DNA from: Flavobacteriales bacterium UBA3376
Lineage (GTDB): Bacteria; Bacteroidota; Bacteroidia; Flavobacteriales; Weeksellaceae
Reading direction: 5' to 3'
Assembly: GCA_002359055.1 (NCBI GenBank)
Contig: DEQC01000043.1
Coordinates: forward strand, 1 to 31,181
Length of the DNA stretch: 31,181 nucleotides
Made by a program: the position numbers and the translations under genes. The notes under the pieces were generated by a model that was not told the origin of the DNA, made no database searches, and saw only the letters and a list, made by a program, of their open reading frames with translations. Below, in pieces: positions 17,738 through 24,482 of this stretch (within the stretch, counting starts at the first letter, position 1; every line of letters starts with the position of its first letter).

Positions 17738-18874
17738 TTAACTCATTTCAGTTTCATGATCAGCTACTGCTGTTCCAATAAACAAAGCTACCAACATCGT
17801 AAATATAAACGCCTGTAAAGCAGCCACCAACAATTCCAAAACATAAATGAACAAAGTTAATGGTAATGCGCCTAATGACACAACTTCTGTCTGGAAAATA
17901 AATATCAATGAAACCAAAGAAAATATAATAATGTGCCCTGCTGTAATGTTCGCAAACAAACGAATCATCAAAGCAAAAGGCTTAGTAATTACTCCAATCA
18001 ATTCTATTGGTGCCAATAATAATTTAACTGGCACTGGTACTCCTGGCATCCATAACATATGACCCCAATAACCTTTGTTACCCGAGAAATTAATCACCAA
18101 TAAAGCGATTACAGCTAAAACCAATGTAAATGCGATATTACCTGTCAAGTTCGCGGCACCTGGCATCAAACCTAATAAGTTGTTGATCCAAATAAAGAAA
18201 AACAAGGTTAGTAAATAAGGCATGTACCTGGAATATTTTTTCTCTCCAATATTTGGAACTGCAACTTCATCACGTATAAAAATAATGATAGGCTCCATAA
18301 ATCCTGCAATCCCTCTTGGAACGTATCCTTCGTTTCCTTTTTTCTTGTAATTTGCTGCAACTGCACCAAAAATAAGAATCATTAGAATTACTGACATAAA
18401 CATAGAAGCAACGTTCTTAGTGATAGAGAAATCCAAAGGCTTTTCGTTAACTATTTTCCCTTCAGCGTTTCTTTCAATCGTGCCTTCAGCATCTGTCTTG
18501 TAAATCTTTCCTCCATAATTAAAATAGTGATTTCCACCTACTTCAGCTACTTGCTCGTTGTGATGAAAAGCAGATGACATAAAGAATTTCAATCCATCAT
18601 CAATTAGAATAACTGGCAAAGGAATAGTAAAACTATTTTCTCCTTCACCCCACAAATGCCAATCGTGTGCATCAGCTATGTGATTCATAATTACGGGAAC
18701 TGGATTATATTTGCTTATTCCCTCTTTAACTCTTGCAGCTTCTTCTGCATTTGCTTGTATTTCTTTTTCAACGAGTTCTGGAAATGTTTCCACTGAAGTT
18801 TCAGAAACTCCAGTTGCATATGAAAGACCATACACTAAAAAAAACACTAAGGTGAATAGTTTTGAAAATCTCAT
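17738..18874 (-). CDS. atpB: ATP synthase a subunit with N-terminal signal peptide and periplasmic extension
   Basis: A 378-residue proton-channel subunit with the start chosen here. The frame runs 12 codons further, to an ATG at 18908-18910, but that ATG overlaps the -7 box at 18908-18915 and would not be on the transcript. The ATG at 18872-18874 gives a standard signal peptide (MRFSKLF then a hydrophobic core ending near SYATG). Seen next: an unusual periplasmic region of about 130 residues, then the membrane part with LMIRLFANITAGH, whose arginine (residue 305) is the essential channel arginine. Family knowledge: Bacteroidota a subunits often have such an extension; its job is unclear. The gene precedes atpE. 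Confidence 0.96.
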   Translation of the reverse strand: MRFSKLFTLVFFLVYGLSYATGVSETSVETFPELVEKEIQANAEEAARVKEGISKYNPVPVIMNHIADAHDWHLWGEGENSFTIPLPVILIDDGLKFFMSSAFHHNEQVAEVGGNHYFNYGGKIYKTDAEGTIERNAEGKIVNEKPLDFSITKNVASMFMSVILMILIFGAVAANYKKKGNEGYVPRGIAGFMEPIIIFIRDEVAVPNIGEKKYSRYMPYLLTLFFFIWINNLLGLMPGAANLTGNIAFTLVLAVIALLVINFSGNKGYWGHMLWMPGVPVPVKLLLAPIELIGVITKPFALMIRLFANITAGHIIIFSLVSLIFIFQTEVVSLGALPLTLFIYVLELLVAALQAFIFTMLVALFIGTAVADHETEMS

Positions 18875-18907
18875 TTTTCGTTTTATGTTAGATTCTAAAT
18901 TCGTGTG

Positions 18908-18938
18908 CAAAATTAATTCTTATTAATGCCGAAACAAA
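18908..18938 (-). promoter_or_regulatory. Promoter of atpBEFHAG (TTTG-N19-TAATTTTG)
   Basis: On the minus strand TTTG (18935-18938) is followed after 19 bases by TAATTTTG (18908-18915), matching both parts of the Bacteroidota housekeeping promoter. The start site should lie near 18900, giving a leader of about 25 bases to the atpB ATG at 18874. It lies after the stop of the small membrane-protein gene, so the core operon can be made without atpZ. Confidence 0.65.
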
Positions 18939-18965
18939 GCAACCTGCTAAAAATCATCAAATTAT

Positions 18966-19334
18966 TTACAAATCACTTCGAAGAAGCCTTACAAATGTCA
19001 GTACCTCTGCAATTAAAATCAAAAAATAGGCAATCATCAGCTGATAAACACCTTCTTTAATCTGCTGATTCACAACTACTAACGCTAAAACTATTGCCAT
19101 TTTCGCAACCATTCCTGCCAAAAAAACAGAGCCCACATGATTGTGGTTAAATTTCTTAACAATTAGTCCAATTATGATAAAAAACAAAGTTAACAAACCT
19201 ATAATTAGATATAATTTGATGATTAAATCTTTTGAAACCGTTAAGCCGAGGTATTCTCCCAAAAAAACTTGGACGAAAAAAAATATTATAACCAGAAATA
19301 GATACGTACCTATTATTTTTAAATTATTTATCAT
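18966..19334 (-). CDS. Small four-helix membrane protein of the ATP synthase operon (possible AtpI counterpart)
   Basis: A 122-residue, very hydrophobic protein. Seen: four likely membrane helices at about residues 8-25, 38-60, 70-88 and 96-115, with a short NHNH-containing polar loop near residues 64-67 between helices 2 and 3, and a basic end. I do not recognise a catalytic motif. Its ATG overlaps the atpZ stop (TAATG), so it is translated with atpZ, and atpB follows. AtpI/UncI, the small four-helix protein that helps c-ring assembly, occupies the same place in other bacteria, and this may be its distant or analogous form. It may belong to a Flavobacteriia family of unknown function (DUF6168, from memory, not checked). 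Confidence 0.6.
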   Translation of the reverse strand: MINNLKIIGTYLFLVIIFFFVQVFLGEYLGLTVSKDLIIKLYLIIGLLTLFFIIIGLIVKKFNHNHVGSVFLAGMVAKMAIVLALVVVNQQIKEGVYQLMIAYFLILIAEVLTFVRLLRSDL

Positions 19335-19552
19335 TATTCACTTTTTGGCAATTGTTTTATCATTAAATATATAGCTACAAAAACCCCAACGAGAGAAAGA
19401 GCAGCTGTAAAATATGGTGTTTCCAATACGAGTTTACCGTCTATCCAATAGCCTAAAAAGGTAAATAGTACGATAATCACCACCATTTGTATCCCCATTC
19501 CTGCAAATTTAAGGTATTGATTGACCCCATCTAATTTTCGTTTCGGTTCCAT
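19334..19552 (-). CDS. AtpZ/AtpI-type small membrane protein
   Basis: A 72-residue protein with a charged, basic N-terminus and two membrane helices (about residues 16-37 and 46-65). Seen: the family pattern GYWIDGKL followed by a proline-containing loop and then the second helix. Family knowledge: such proteins (AtpZ, F0F1 gene 1) stand at the head of many atp operons; in Bacillus AtpZ and AtpI have been linked to magnesium or calcium handling for the enzyme. It is the first gene here, overlapping the next by one base of TAATG, and is divergent from dus with only 32 bases between them. Confidence 0.8.
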   Translation of the reverse strand: MEPKRKLDGVNQYLKFAGMGIQMVVIIVLFTFLGYWIDGKLVLETPYFTAALSLVGVFVAIYLMIKQLPKSE

Positions 19553-19561
19553 AATTTTCAG

Positions 19562-19569
19562 TAATTTTG
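19562..19569 (+). promoter_or_regulatory. Candidate -7 box of dus (TAATTTTG)
   Basis: TAATTTTG on the plus strand fully matches TAnnTTTG, 15 bases ahead of the dus start. The -33 place, inside atpZ, has no TTG. It directly abuts the opposing box at 19570-19577. Confidence 0.4.
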
Positions 19570-19577
19570 CAAAAATA
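19570..19577 (-). promoter_or_regulatory. Candidate -7 box of atpZ (TATTTTTG)
   Basis: On the minus strand the bases read TATTTTTG, a full TAnnTTTG match, 17 bases ahead of the atpZ ATG. The -33 place would lie inside dus and has no clear TTG. It touches the opposing dus box. Confidence 0.4.
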
Positions 19578-19584
19578 ATTTGAT

Positions 19585-20580
19585 TTGGTAAAGATAGGAA
19601 ACATTAGTTTACCAGAATTCCCATTGTTGCTTGCACCAATGGAAGATGTAAGCGACCCACCTTTTCGTAGGCTTTGCAAAATGCATGGTGCGGATTTAAT
19701 GTATTCGGAATTTATTTCTTCTGAAGGTTTGATTCGAGACGCGATTAAAAGCCGACAAAAGTTAGATATCTTCGATTATGAAAGGCCTATTGGGATTCAA
19801 ATCTTTGGTGGAGACGAGGAAGCTATGGCGATGTCAGCCAAGATAGTTGAAGCTGTAAATCCCGATTTGGTCGACATTAACTTTGGTTGTCCTGTGAAAA
19901 AAGTCGTTACCAAAGGTGCAGGCGCAGGTGTTTTGAAGGATGTTGATTTGATGGTTCGATTGACCAAAGCTGTGGTCGATAGTACACATTTGCCCGTTAC
20001 AGTTAAAACGAGGTTGGGATGGGACAACGAAAGCATCAATATTCAAGAAGTAGCTGAACGTTTACAAGAAACTGGCATCAAAGCTTTATCCATACACGGA
20101 AGAACGCGTTCTCAGATGTACAAAGGAGAAGCTGATTGGACTGAAATAGCAAAGGTAAAAGCTAATCCTAACATAGAAATTCCAATTTTTGGAAATGGCG
20201 ATATAGATTCTCCTGAGAAAGCAGTGGAATATAAAGAGAAATATGGAGTCGATGGTATAATGATCGGACGAGCGGCCATTGGTAATCCTTGGATTTTCAA
20301 TCAAATCAAACATTTTGTAAATACCGGTCAGCATTTACCTCAACCTACTTTATTTGAAAGAGTTGAAGCAGCCAAACAACATTTGGAATGGGCATGTGAC
20401 TGGAAAGGAGATAGAGTGGGCGTATTGGAAACAAGGATGCATTATGGAAATTATTTTAAAGGCATTCCTAACTTTAAATCCTACAGAAAGCAATTGGTTA
20501 CTTTAGATGGGAAAGATGAAATCTTTTCACTACTCGATGAAGTTGCAGAAAATTTAAATATAGAATGGCCGACGATATAA
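19585..20580 (+). CDS. tRNA-dihydrouridine synthase (DusB-like)
   Basis: A 331-residue FMN enzyme that reduces uridines in the tRNA D-loop. Seen: N-terminal LLLAPMEDVSDPPFRRLC (FMN-binding end of the TIM barrel), the active-site cysteine Cys102 in NFGCPVKK, KTRLGW, the SIHGRTRSQMY stretch, GNGDIDSP, and GVDGIMIGRAAIGNPWIF for phosphate binding, then a helical C-terminal domain. Cys102 lies close to the place of the catalytic cysteine in E. coli DusB. The start is TTG at 19585-19587: an in-frame stop lies only three codons upstream and no ATG or GTG lies between, while the next ATG would cut off the first strand. It overlaps the thioesterase gene by 16 bases. Confidence 0.93.
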   Translation: MVKIGNISLPEFPLLLAPMEDVSDPPFRRLCKMHGADLMYSEFISSEGLIRDAIKSRQKLDIFDYERPIGIQIFGGDEEAMAMSAKIVEAVNPDLVDINFGCPVKKVVTKGAGAGVLKDVDLMVRLTKAVVDSTHLPVTVKTRLGWDNESINIQEVAERLQETGIKALSIHGRTRSQMYKGEADWTEIAKVKANPNIEIPIFGNGDIDSPEKAVEYKEKYGVDGIMIGRAAIGNPWIFNQIKHFVNTGQHLPQPTLFERVEAAKQHLEWACDWKGDRVGVLETRMHYGNYFKGIPNFKSYRKQLVTLDGKDEIFSLLDEVAENLNIEWPTI

Positions 20581-20954
20581 AGTTACACGAAAAAGAAATT
20601 TTAATTACAAAGGAATTCCTCGATGAACTTCAACATGTAAACAATATTGAATATGTTAAATGGGTAGAAATGATTGCTACAGAACACTGGGAATTATTGA
20701 AAAACAGCACAGTATACAAAGATTATATTTGGTTCATGGTCGATCATTTTATTCAATACAAAAAACAAGCTTACGAAGGTCAAAAATTATTGATTCGAAC
20801 TTATCCACTACAGCCAAATGGCGTTAGACAACCGAGAAAAGTAGAATTTTATGTCGATGGTGAACTCATTGCTGATTCCTTGACACATTGGGTTTTGATT
20901 CATCCTGAAACCAAAAAAGTTACTCGACTCGATGCTAATTGGTTGGATTTATAA
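20565..20954 (+). CDS. Hot-dog fold acyl-CoA/acyl-ACP thioesterase (4HBT family)
   Basis: A 129-residue cytoplasmic protein. Seen: the family core HVNNIEYVKWVEMIATEHW at about residues 24-42, in which HVNN followed by Y and W-E marks the hot-dog active-site helix, then a strand DHFIQYKKQAYEG and the pair of strands around KVEFYVDGELIADSLTHWV. Family knowledge: relatives split acyl-CoA or acyl-ACP thioesters. The substrate cannot be told. The start codon lies inside the end of dus (16-base overlap in another frame), so translation is likely coupled. No terminator is seen after it; it ends 12 bases from the convergent porin gene. Confidence 0.85.
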   Translation: MADDIKLHEKEILITKEFLDELQHVNNIEYVKWVEMIATEHWELLKNSTVYKDYIWFMVDHFIQYKKQAYEGQKLLIRTYPLQPNGVRQPRKVEFYVDGELIADSLTHWVLIHPETKKVTRLDANWLDL

Positions 20955-20966
20955 TTAATCAGAAAA

Positions 20967-22940
20967 TTAAGTAAACAAATACCATTTCACTCCTAATTGC
21001 AATTTAAAATCTTTGTAAGGTGTAAACGGAGCGCTATAATAATTGTTGGTTCCCCAGAGCGAGTTGAAGTGATCTGCTCTTATATAAATCCTCATTCGAT
21101 CAACTTTGATATTTAAAAAGAAATCAAGAATCGGGAAATTTCCTATTTTCTGAATTCCATAGTCCGGATGTTCGTTTTGAATCATGAATTCATTGATCAC
21201 AGGAAAGAAAGTCCTGGATTCGAATTCGGTGAAATAATTCCCATTGAAACCTACTTGAACTTCAGCTTTATTGTCAAACAATTTTCCTTGCCAATAAATC
21301 GATGCTCTTGCTATAAAATCGGGCAATGGTAAAAATTCTTCATTATTGGTCACTTTCTGATATTGCACAGTAGTTCTCAAGTTGAAATTTCGATAGGAAA
21401 GCAAATTATCAGCTCGGAGTTGGAACATAGAAATACTTCCATTCAACTGTTTAGGTCTAAAATCTTCGGTTACGTAAACATAATTTTCGATGTTGTATAA
21501 ATTCGCTTCTACACTTGTATTCAGTTTCTCTAAATTAAGTGAACCATAAAATTTTTGAGTATTGATATTTTCGAAACTATAATTGTAATAATTAAAATCT
21601 TTGTAAAAACTTTGGTTATAAAATAGGTTCAAAGATGGGAAGGTCGATTCCAATAAAACTCCACCGATGATATGATATCCATCGATTGGCTGTAAATCGA
21701 GTTCAGCATTTACATTGTACATATTTTTAAACAAATTACCTGATTTGTACTCAGCATTTGCCATAAGTTTCAGTCTATCGTTCCAATCAAAATAAGCCCT
21801 ACCTACACCTCCAAACAAATTATCATCCAAAGCTTTTGGTATCAACACCAAACCATGATTGTATTCATTTTCACCATAAAGTTTCACATTTTCATACCTA
21901 ATTCCAGCTTCAAGCAAAAGATTATCTCCCCATTGAAATGCAATAGTAGAGGTATTCTGTAAATTTTCTAAACTTTTTAGATTTCTTCTTAAGATTCCTG
22001 GAATAACGGCACTACTGAAATAATTTTCGTTATCCGGTTCACGATAAAAATATTTCTGTTTCTCATAGGAGAAAACATTTTTAAAAGTCAATGGTGATTT
22101 AACGGTTGAAGTTGAATCATTGTTCATTCTAAGAAGTACATATTGAGCACCAAGGTGGAAACGTCTCGAATCAAACTCGGTATAAGCAGAATTCAGGTTT
22201 ACACCAATATTTTGTCGATTGGTGGTTCTTAGGCTGTCGTCATGAACAAATTCATTCAAATCTCTTATTCCAGCGTTTTCGTCATTATCAATTGCTTGTG
22301 AGGCAAAATGCGACCAAAGTTTAAATCTTTCATTTTTCGTTCGGTGGTTAATTGTAGCTATGAATGCGTTATTTGCTGCTAAATTGTTCTGATAAAAACC
22401 GACGGATCTTAAACCTCGATATCTCACAGAATAGTTGAATTGAGGCGAAAGGTTGTGCGCAAAAGTAGTCGATAAATATTGACCTTCTCTAACACCATTT
22501 TCAAAAACGAATTCTGTCATCGGCGTTTTCACGTCATAATATCTAATATCTTCAGCGTGTAAATAATTAAATGATTTTCCTTCGGGAAGTAAATTCAATT
22601 TAAATCTTCTATTTTCATAGACCAATGGATTGAAGGTTTGGCCTGAATTGGGAAAATTTATTTTCCCGAACATATCTTTTTGAGTGAAATTCTGATTATA
22701 GTAGTTTTCAATAGACAAAGTCGTGTCAATGATTGATGGTTTTAAATCATTTTCTCTCCAATAAGTATAATCTGTAATTACAGGTCGATGGATTCTTAAG
22801 CTATCGTTGGCCACTTCACGATTAGCGAATTCCTGCAAGGAATCGCTTATTGCCTCCGGATCATTTAGGTTTGTCAAGACTTGAGAAAAAACCGTTGAGT
22901 TCAAAAACAAACCTATTAAAAGAGCAGTGATATGCTTCAT
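20967..22940 (-). CDS. Putative outer-membrane beta-barrel porin of Bacteroidota
   Basis: A 657-residue protein. Seen: a signal peptide (about residues 1-19, ending near VFSQ), a polar periplasmic start, then many alternating amphipathic strands such as FKLNLLPEG, FNYSVRYRGLRSVGFYQ and, at the end, FKLQLGVKWYLFT with an aromatic strand typical of the last barrel strand. It resembles the putative porin family found across Flavobacteriia (PF14121 from memory). There is no TonB box or plug, so it is not a TonB-dependent transporter. The substrate is unknown. It is transcribed alone, between a SusD terminator upstream and the convergent thioesterase gene. Confidence 0.8.
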   Translation of the reverse strand: MKHITALLIGLFLNSTVFSQVLTNLNDPEAISDSLQEFANREVANDSLRIHRPVITDYTYWRENDLKPSIIDTTLSIENYYNQNFTQKDMFGKINFPNSGQTFNPLVYENRRFKLNLLPEGKSFNYLHAEDIRYYDVKTPMTEFVFENGVREGQYLSTTFAHNLSPQFNYSVRYRGLRSVGFYQNNLAANNAFIATINHRTKNERFKLWSHFASQAIDNDENAGIRDLNEFVHDDSLRTTNRQNIGVNLNSAYTEFDSRRFHLGAQYVLLRMNNDSTSTVKSPLTFKNVFSYEKQKYFYREPDNENYFSSAVIPGILRRNLKSLENLQNTSTIAFQWGDNLLLEAGIRYENVKLYGENEYNHGLVLIPKALDDNLFGGVGRAYFDWNDRLKLMANAEYKSGNLFKNMYNVNAELDLQPIDGYHIIGGVLLESTFPSLNLFYNQSFYKDFNYYNYSFENINTQKFYGSLNLEKLNTSVEANLYNIENYVYVTEDFRPKQLNGSISMFQLRADNLLSYRNFNLRTTVQYQKVTNNEEFLPLPDFIARASIYWQGKLFDNKAEVQVGFNGNYFTEFESRTFFPVINEFMIQNEHPDYGIQKIGNFPILDFFLNIKVDRMRIYIRADHFNSLWGTNNYYSAPFTPYKDFKLQLGVKWYLFT

Positions 22941-22958
22941 ACATTAATAATCAAGTCG

Positions 22959-22966
22959 CAAAGTTA
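22959..22966 (-). promoter_or_regulatory. Candidate -7 box of the porin gene (TAACTTTG)
   Basis: The minus strand reads TAACTTTG, a full TAnnTTTG match, 18 bases ahead of the porin ATG. Upstream at the -33 distance there is only a T-rich stretch from the terminator, so the -33 part is poor. Confidence 0.4.
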
Positions 22967-22983
22967 ATTCAAAAAATCAAGGT

Positions 22984-23014
22984 ATAAAAAAACCCACTCG
23001 AGGTGAGTGGGTTT
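22984..23014 (-). terminator. Rho-independent terminator of the SusC/SusD operon
   Basis: AAACCCACTC (22990-22999) pairs with GAGTGGGTTT (23005-23014) around a 5-base loop. On the minus strand a T run follows. It lies 24 bases past the stop of the SusD gene. Confidence 0.9.
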
Positions 23015-23037
23015 ATTATGATTAATAAGTGTACTTA

Positions 23038-24471
23038 TTAGTAACCTGGATACTGTTGAATTTCTGGATTTCTCAATCTTTCAGAAGAAGGAATTGGGAA
23101 AACAAATAATTTATCGTCTGCAGAAATATTACAGTTAATTACACAGTTAGTTTCTTTAACTATTGGTAAACCATTACGTTTCAAATCGTAATACCTTGTA
23201 CCCTCGCCAAAGAATTCTTTTCGCTTTTCTTCTAAAACAGCTGTTAAAGCGTCACCAGAATAAGTACTACCACCACGACTTTGAGCAAAAGCATTCAAAT
23301 CATCGAGTGGATTTTGACCTAATCTAGCCATAGCTTCCCATTTGATAAACAAAGCTTCTGTCATACGGAAAACTTTGATATCTTGTGTATAAGGACCTAC
23401 AGAAGCAGGTTTTCTTTGCCATTTTTTAATAAAAATACCTGTCGGATCATCTGACGATGGGCCATTATTTCCAAACAGTTCTTTTCTTATATCATTATCT
23501 GAAAATTCATCTCTAAAAGTAGGCCTATATAAAATACTTCTATGCGGAGCGTTGCTTGCAAAGAAAGTCGCAGGGTGAGCATTAACGTCTAGGTTAAAGC
23601 TTGCCGTTTGAGGTACTTCAAAAATTGTCTCAGGCTGATTTTCCTGTTCTGTTTCATCATTAGAAGTAAAATAAGTCATATAGTCTTCTACATCAAGCAA
23701 TGCAAAGTTTCCTGGAGATTCATCTAAAACTTTATTTGCGTATGTAATCGCTGCTGGTAAGTCTACACCAAAATGCAAATGCGTTTTGGCTAATAGGAAG
23801 TTTGCTAAAGTTTTAGTGAAAATTCCTTTATGCTCAGCTTGATCTGGTGCATGTTCTAAACCTTTCTCCAACTCAGTAACGATTTCATCATAAGTATCCT
23901 GCAAAGTAGCTCTAACGCCTATATGATTTGGATCCCAAGCATCTGGTTTTAAAACTATACCATAAGGGGAGTCCATACCAAGTTTTGGAGATGGAGAGAA
24001 ATGTTGTGCTAACATAAAATAAGCCAACCCTTTCATTATGTGTGCTTGCGCTCTAATTTCTAGAACCTCCTGAGAGGCAGCCTCTTCCAATACTACATCT
24101 GCATGAATAACAACATTAGCATTTCTTATGAGTGCATAATACTGTGCCCATGTTGTTGAAGCTTCTGAAGAAACATCACTAAAGTTCATTGCATTAACAC
24201 CCGTATAATAACCACTATTAGTATTACTAATAAATGCATTGTCAGACATTAATTCACCATAAATAATGGAGTTAGCTCCTAAAGCTGAGGCAGATCCCAC
24301 CGATCCATAAGCAGAATTTAACAGATATTGAAGCTCATCGGTAGTAAATACTTTACCTTCTAAAGATTCTTCTGTATCTGGATAAATATCCAATCTATCT
24401 TCAGAACAAGAACTGACTGAAGCAAATATACCAAATGCTAAAGCTATTTTAATTATATTATTAAATTTCAT
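23038..24471 (-). CDS. SusD/RagB-family surface lipoprotein
   Basis: A 477-residue nutrient-binding lipoprotein that caps a SusC-type channel. Seen: a lipoprotein signal with the lipid-carrying Cys22 in SVSSC, followed by SEDRLD, an acidic run like the surface-export signal of Bacteroidota lipoproteins; helix-rich body with YALIRNANVVIHA and an AQAHIMKGLAYFMLAQHF repeat-like helix pair; and the family C-terminus with GEGTRYYDLKRNG and FPIPSSERLRNP. Length is a little below the usual range. It starts 11 bases after the susC-type gene and ends at a strong terminator. The substrate is not shown; no glycoside hydrolase, peptidase or regulator is next to the pair. Confidence 0.95.
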   Translation of the reverse strand: MKFNNIIKIALAFGIFASVSSCSEDRLDIYPDTEESLEGKVFTTDELQYLLNSAYGSVGSASALGANSIIYGELMSDNAFISNTNSGYYTGVNAMNFSDVSSEASTTWAQYYALIRNANVVIHADVVLEEAASQEVLEIRAQAHIMKGLAYFMLAQHFSPSPKLGMDSPYGIVLKPDAWDPNHIGVRATLQDTYDEIVTELEKGLEHAPDQAEHKGIFTKTLANFLLAKTHLHFGVDLPAAITYANKVLDESPGNFALLDVEDYMTYFTSNDETEQENQPETIFEVPQTASFNLDVNAHPATFFASNAPHRSILYRPTFRDEFSDNDIRKELFGNNGPSSDDPTGIFIKKWQRKPASVGPYTQDIKVFRMTEALFIKWEAMARLGQNPLDDLNAFAQSRGGSTYSGDALTAVLEEKRKEFFGEGTRYYDLKRNGLPIVKETNCVINCNISADDKLFVFPIPSSERLRNPEIQQYPGY

Positions 24472-24482
24472 TTTCTTTTATT

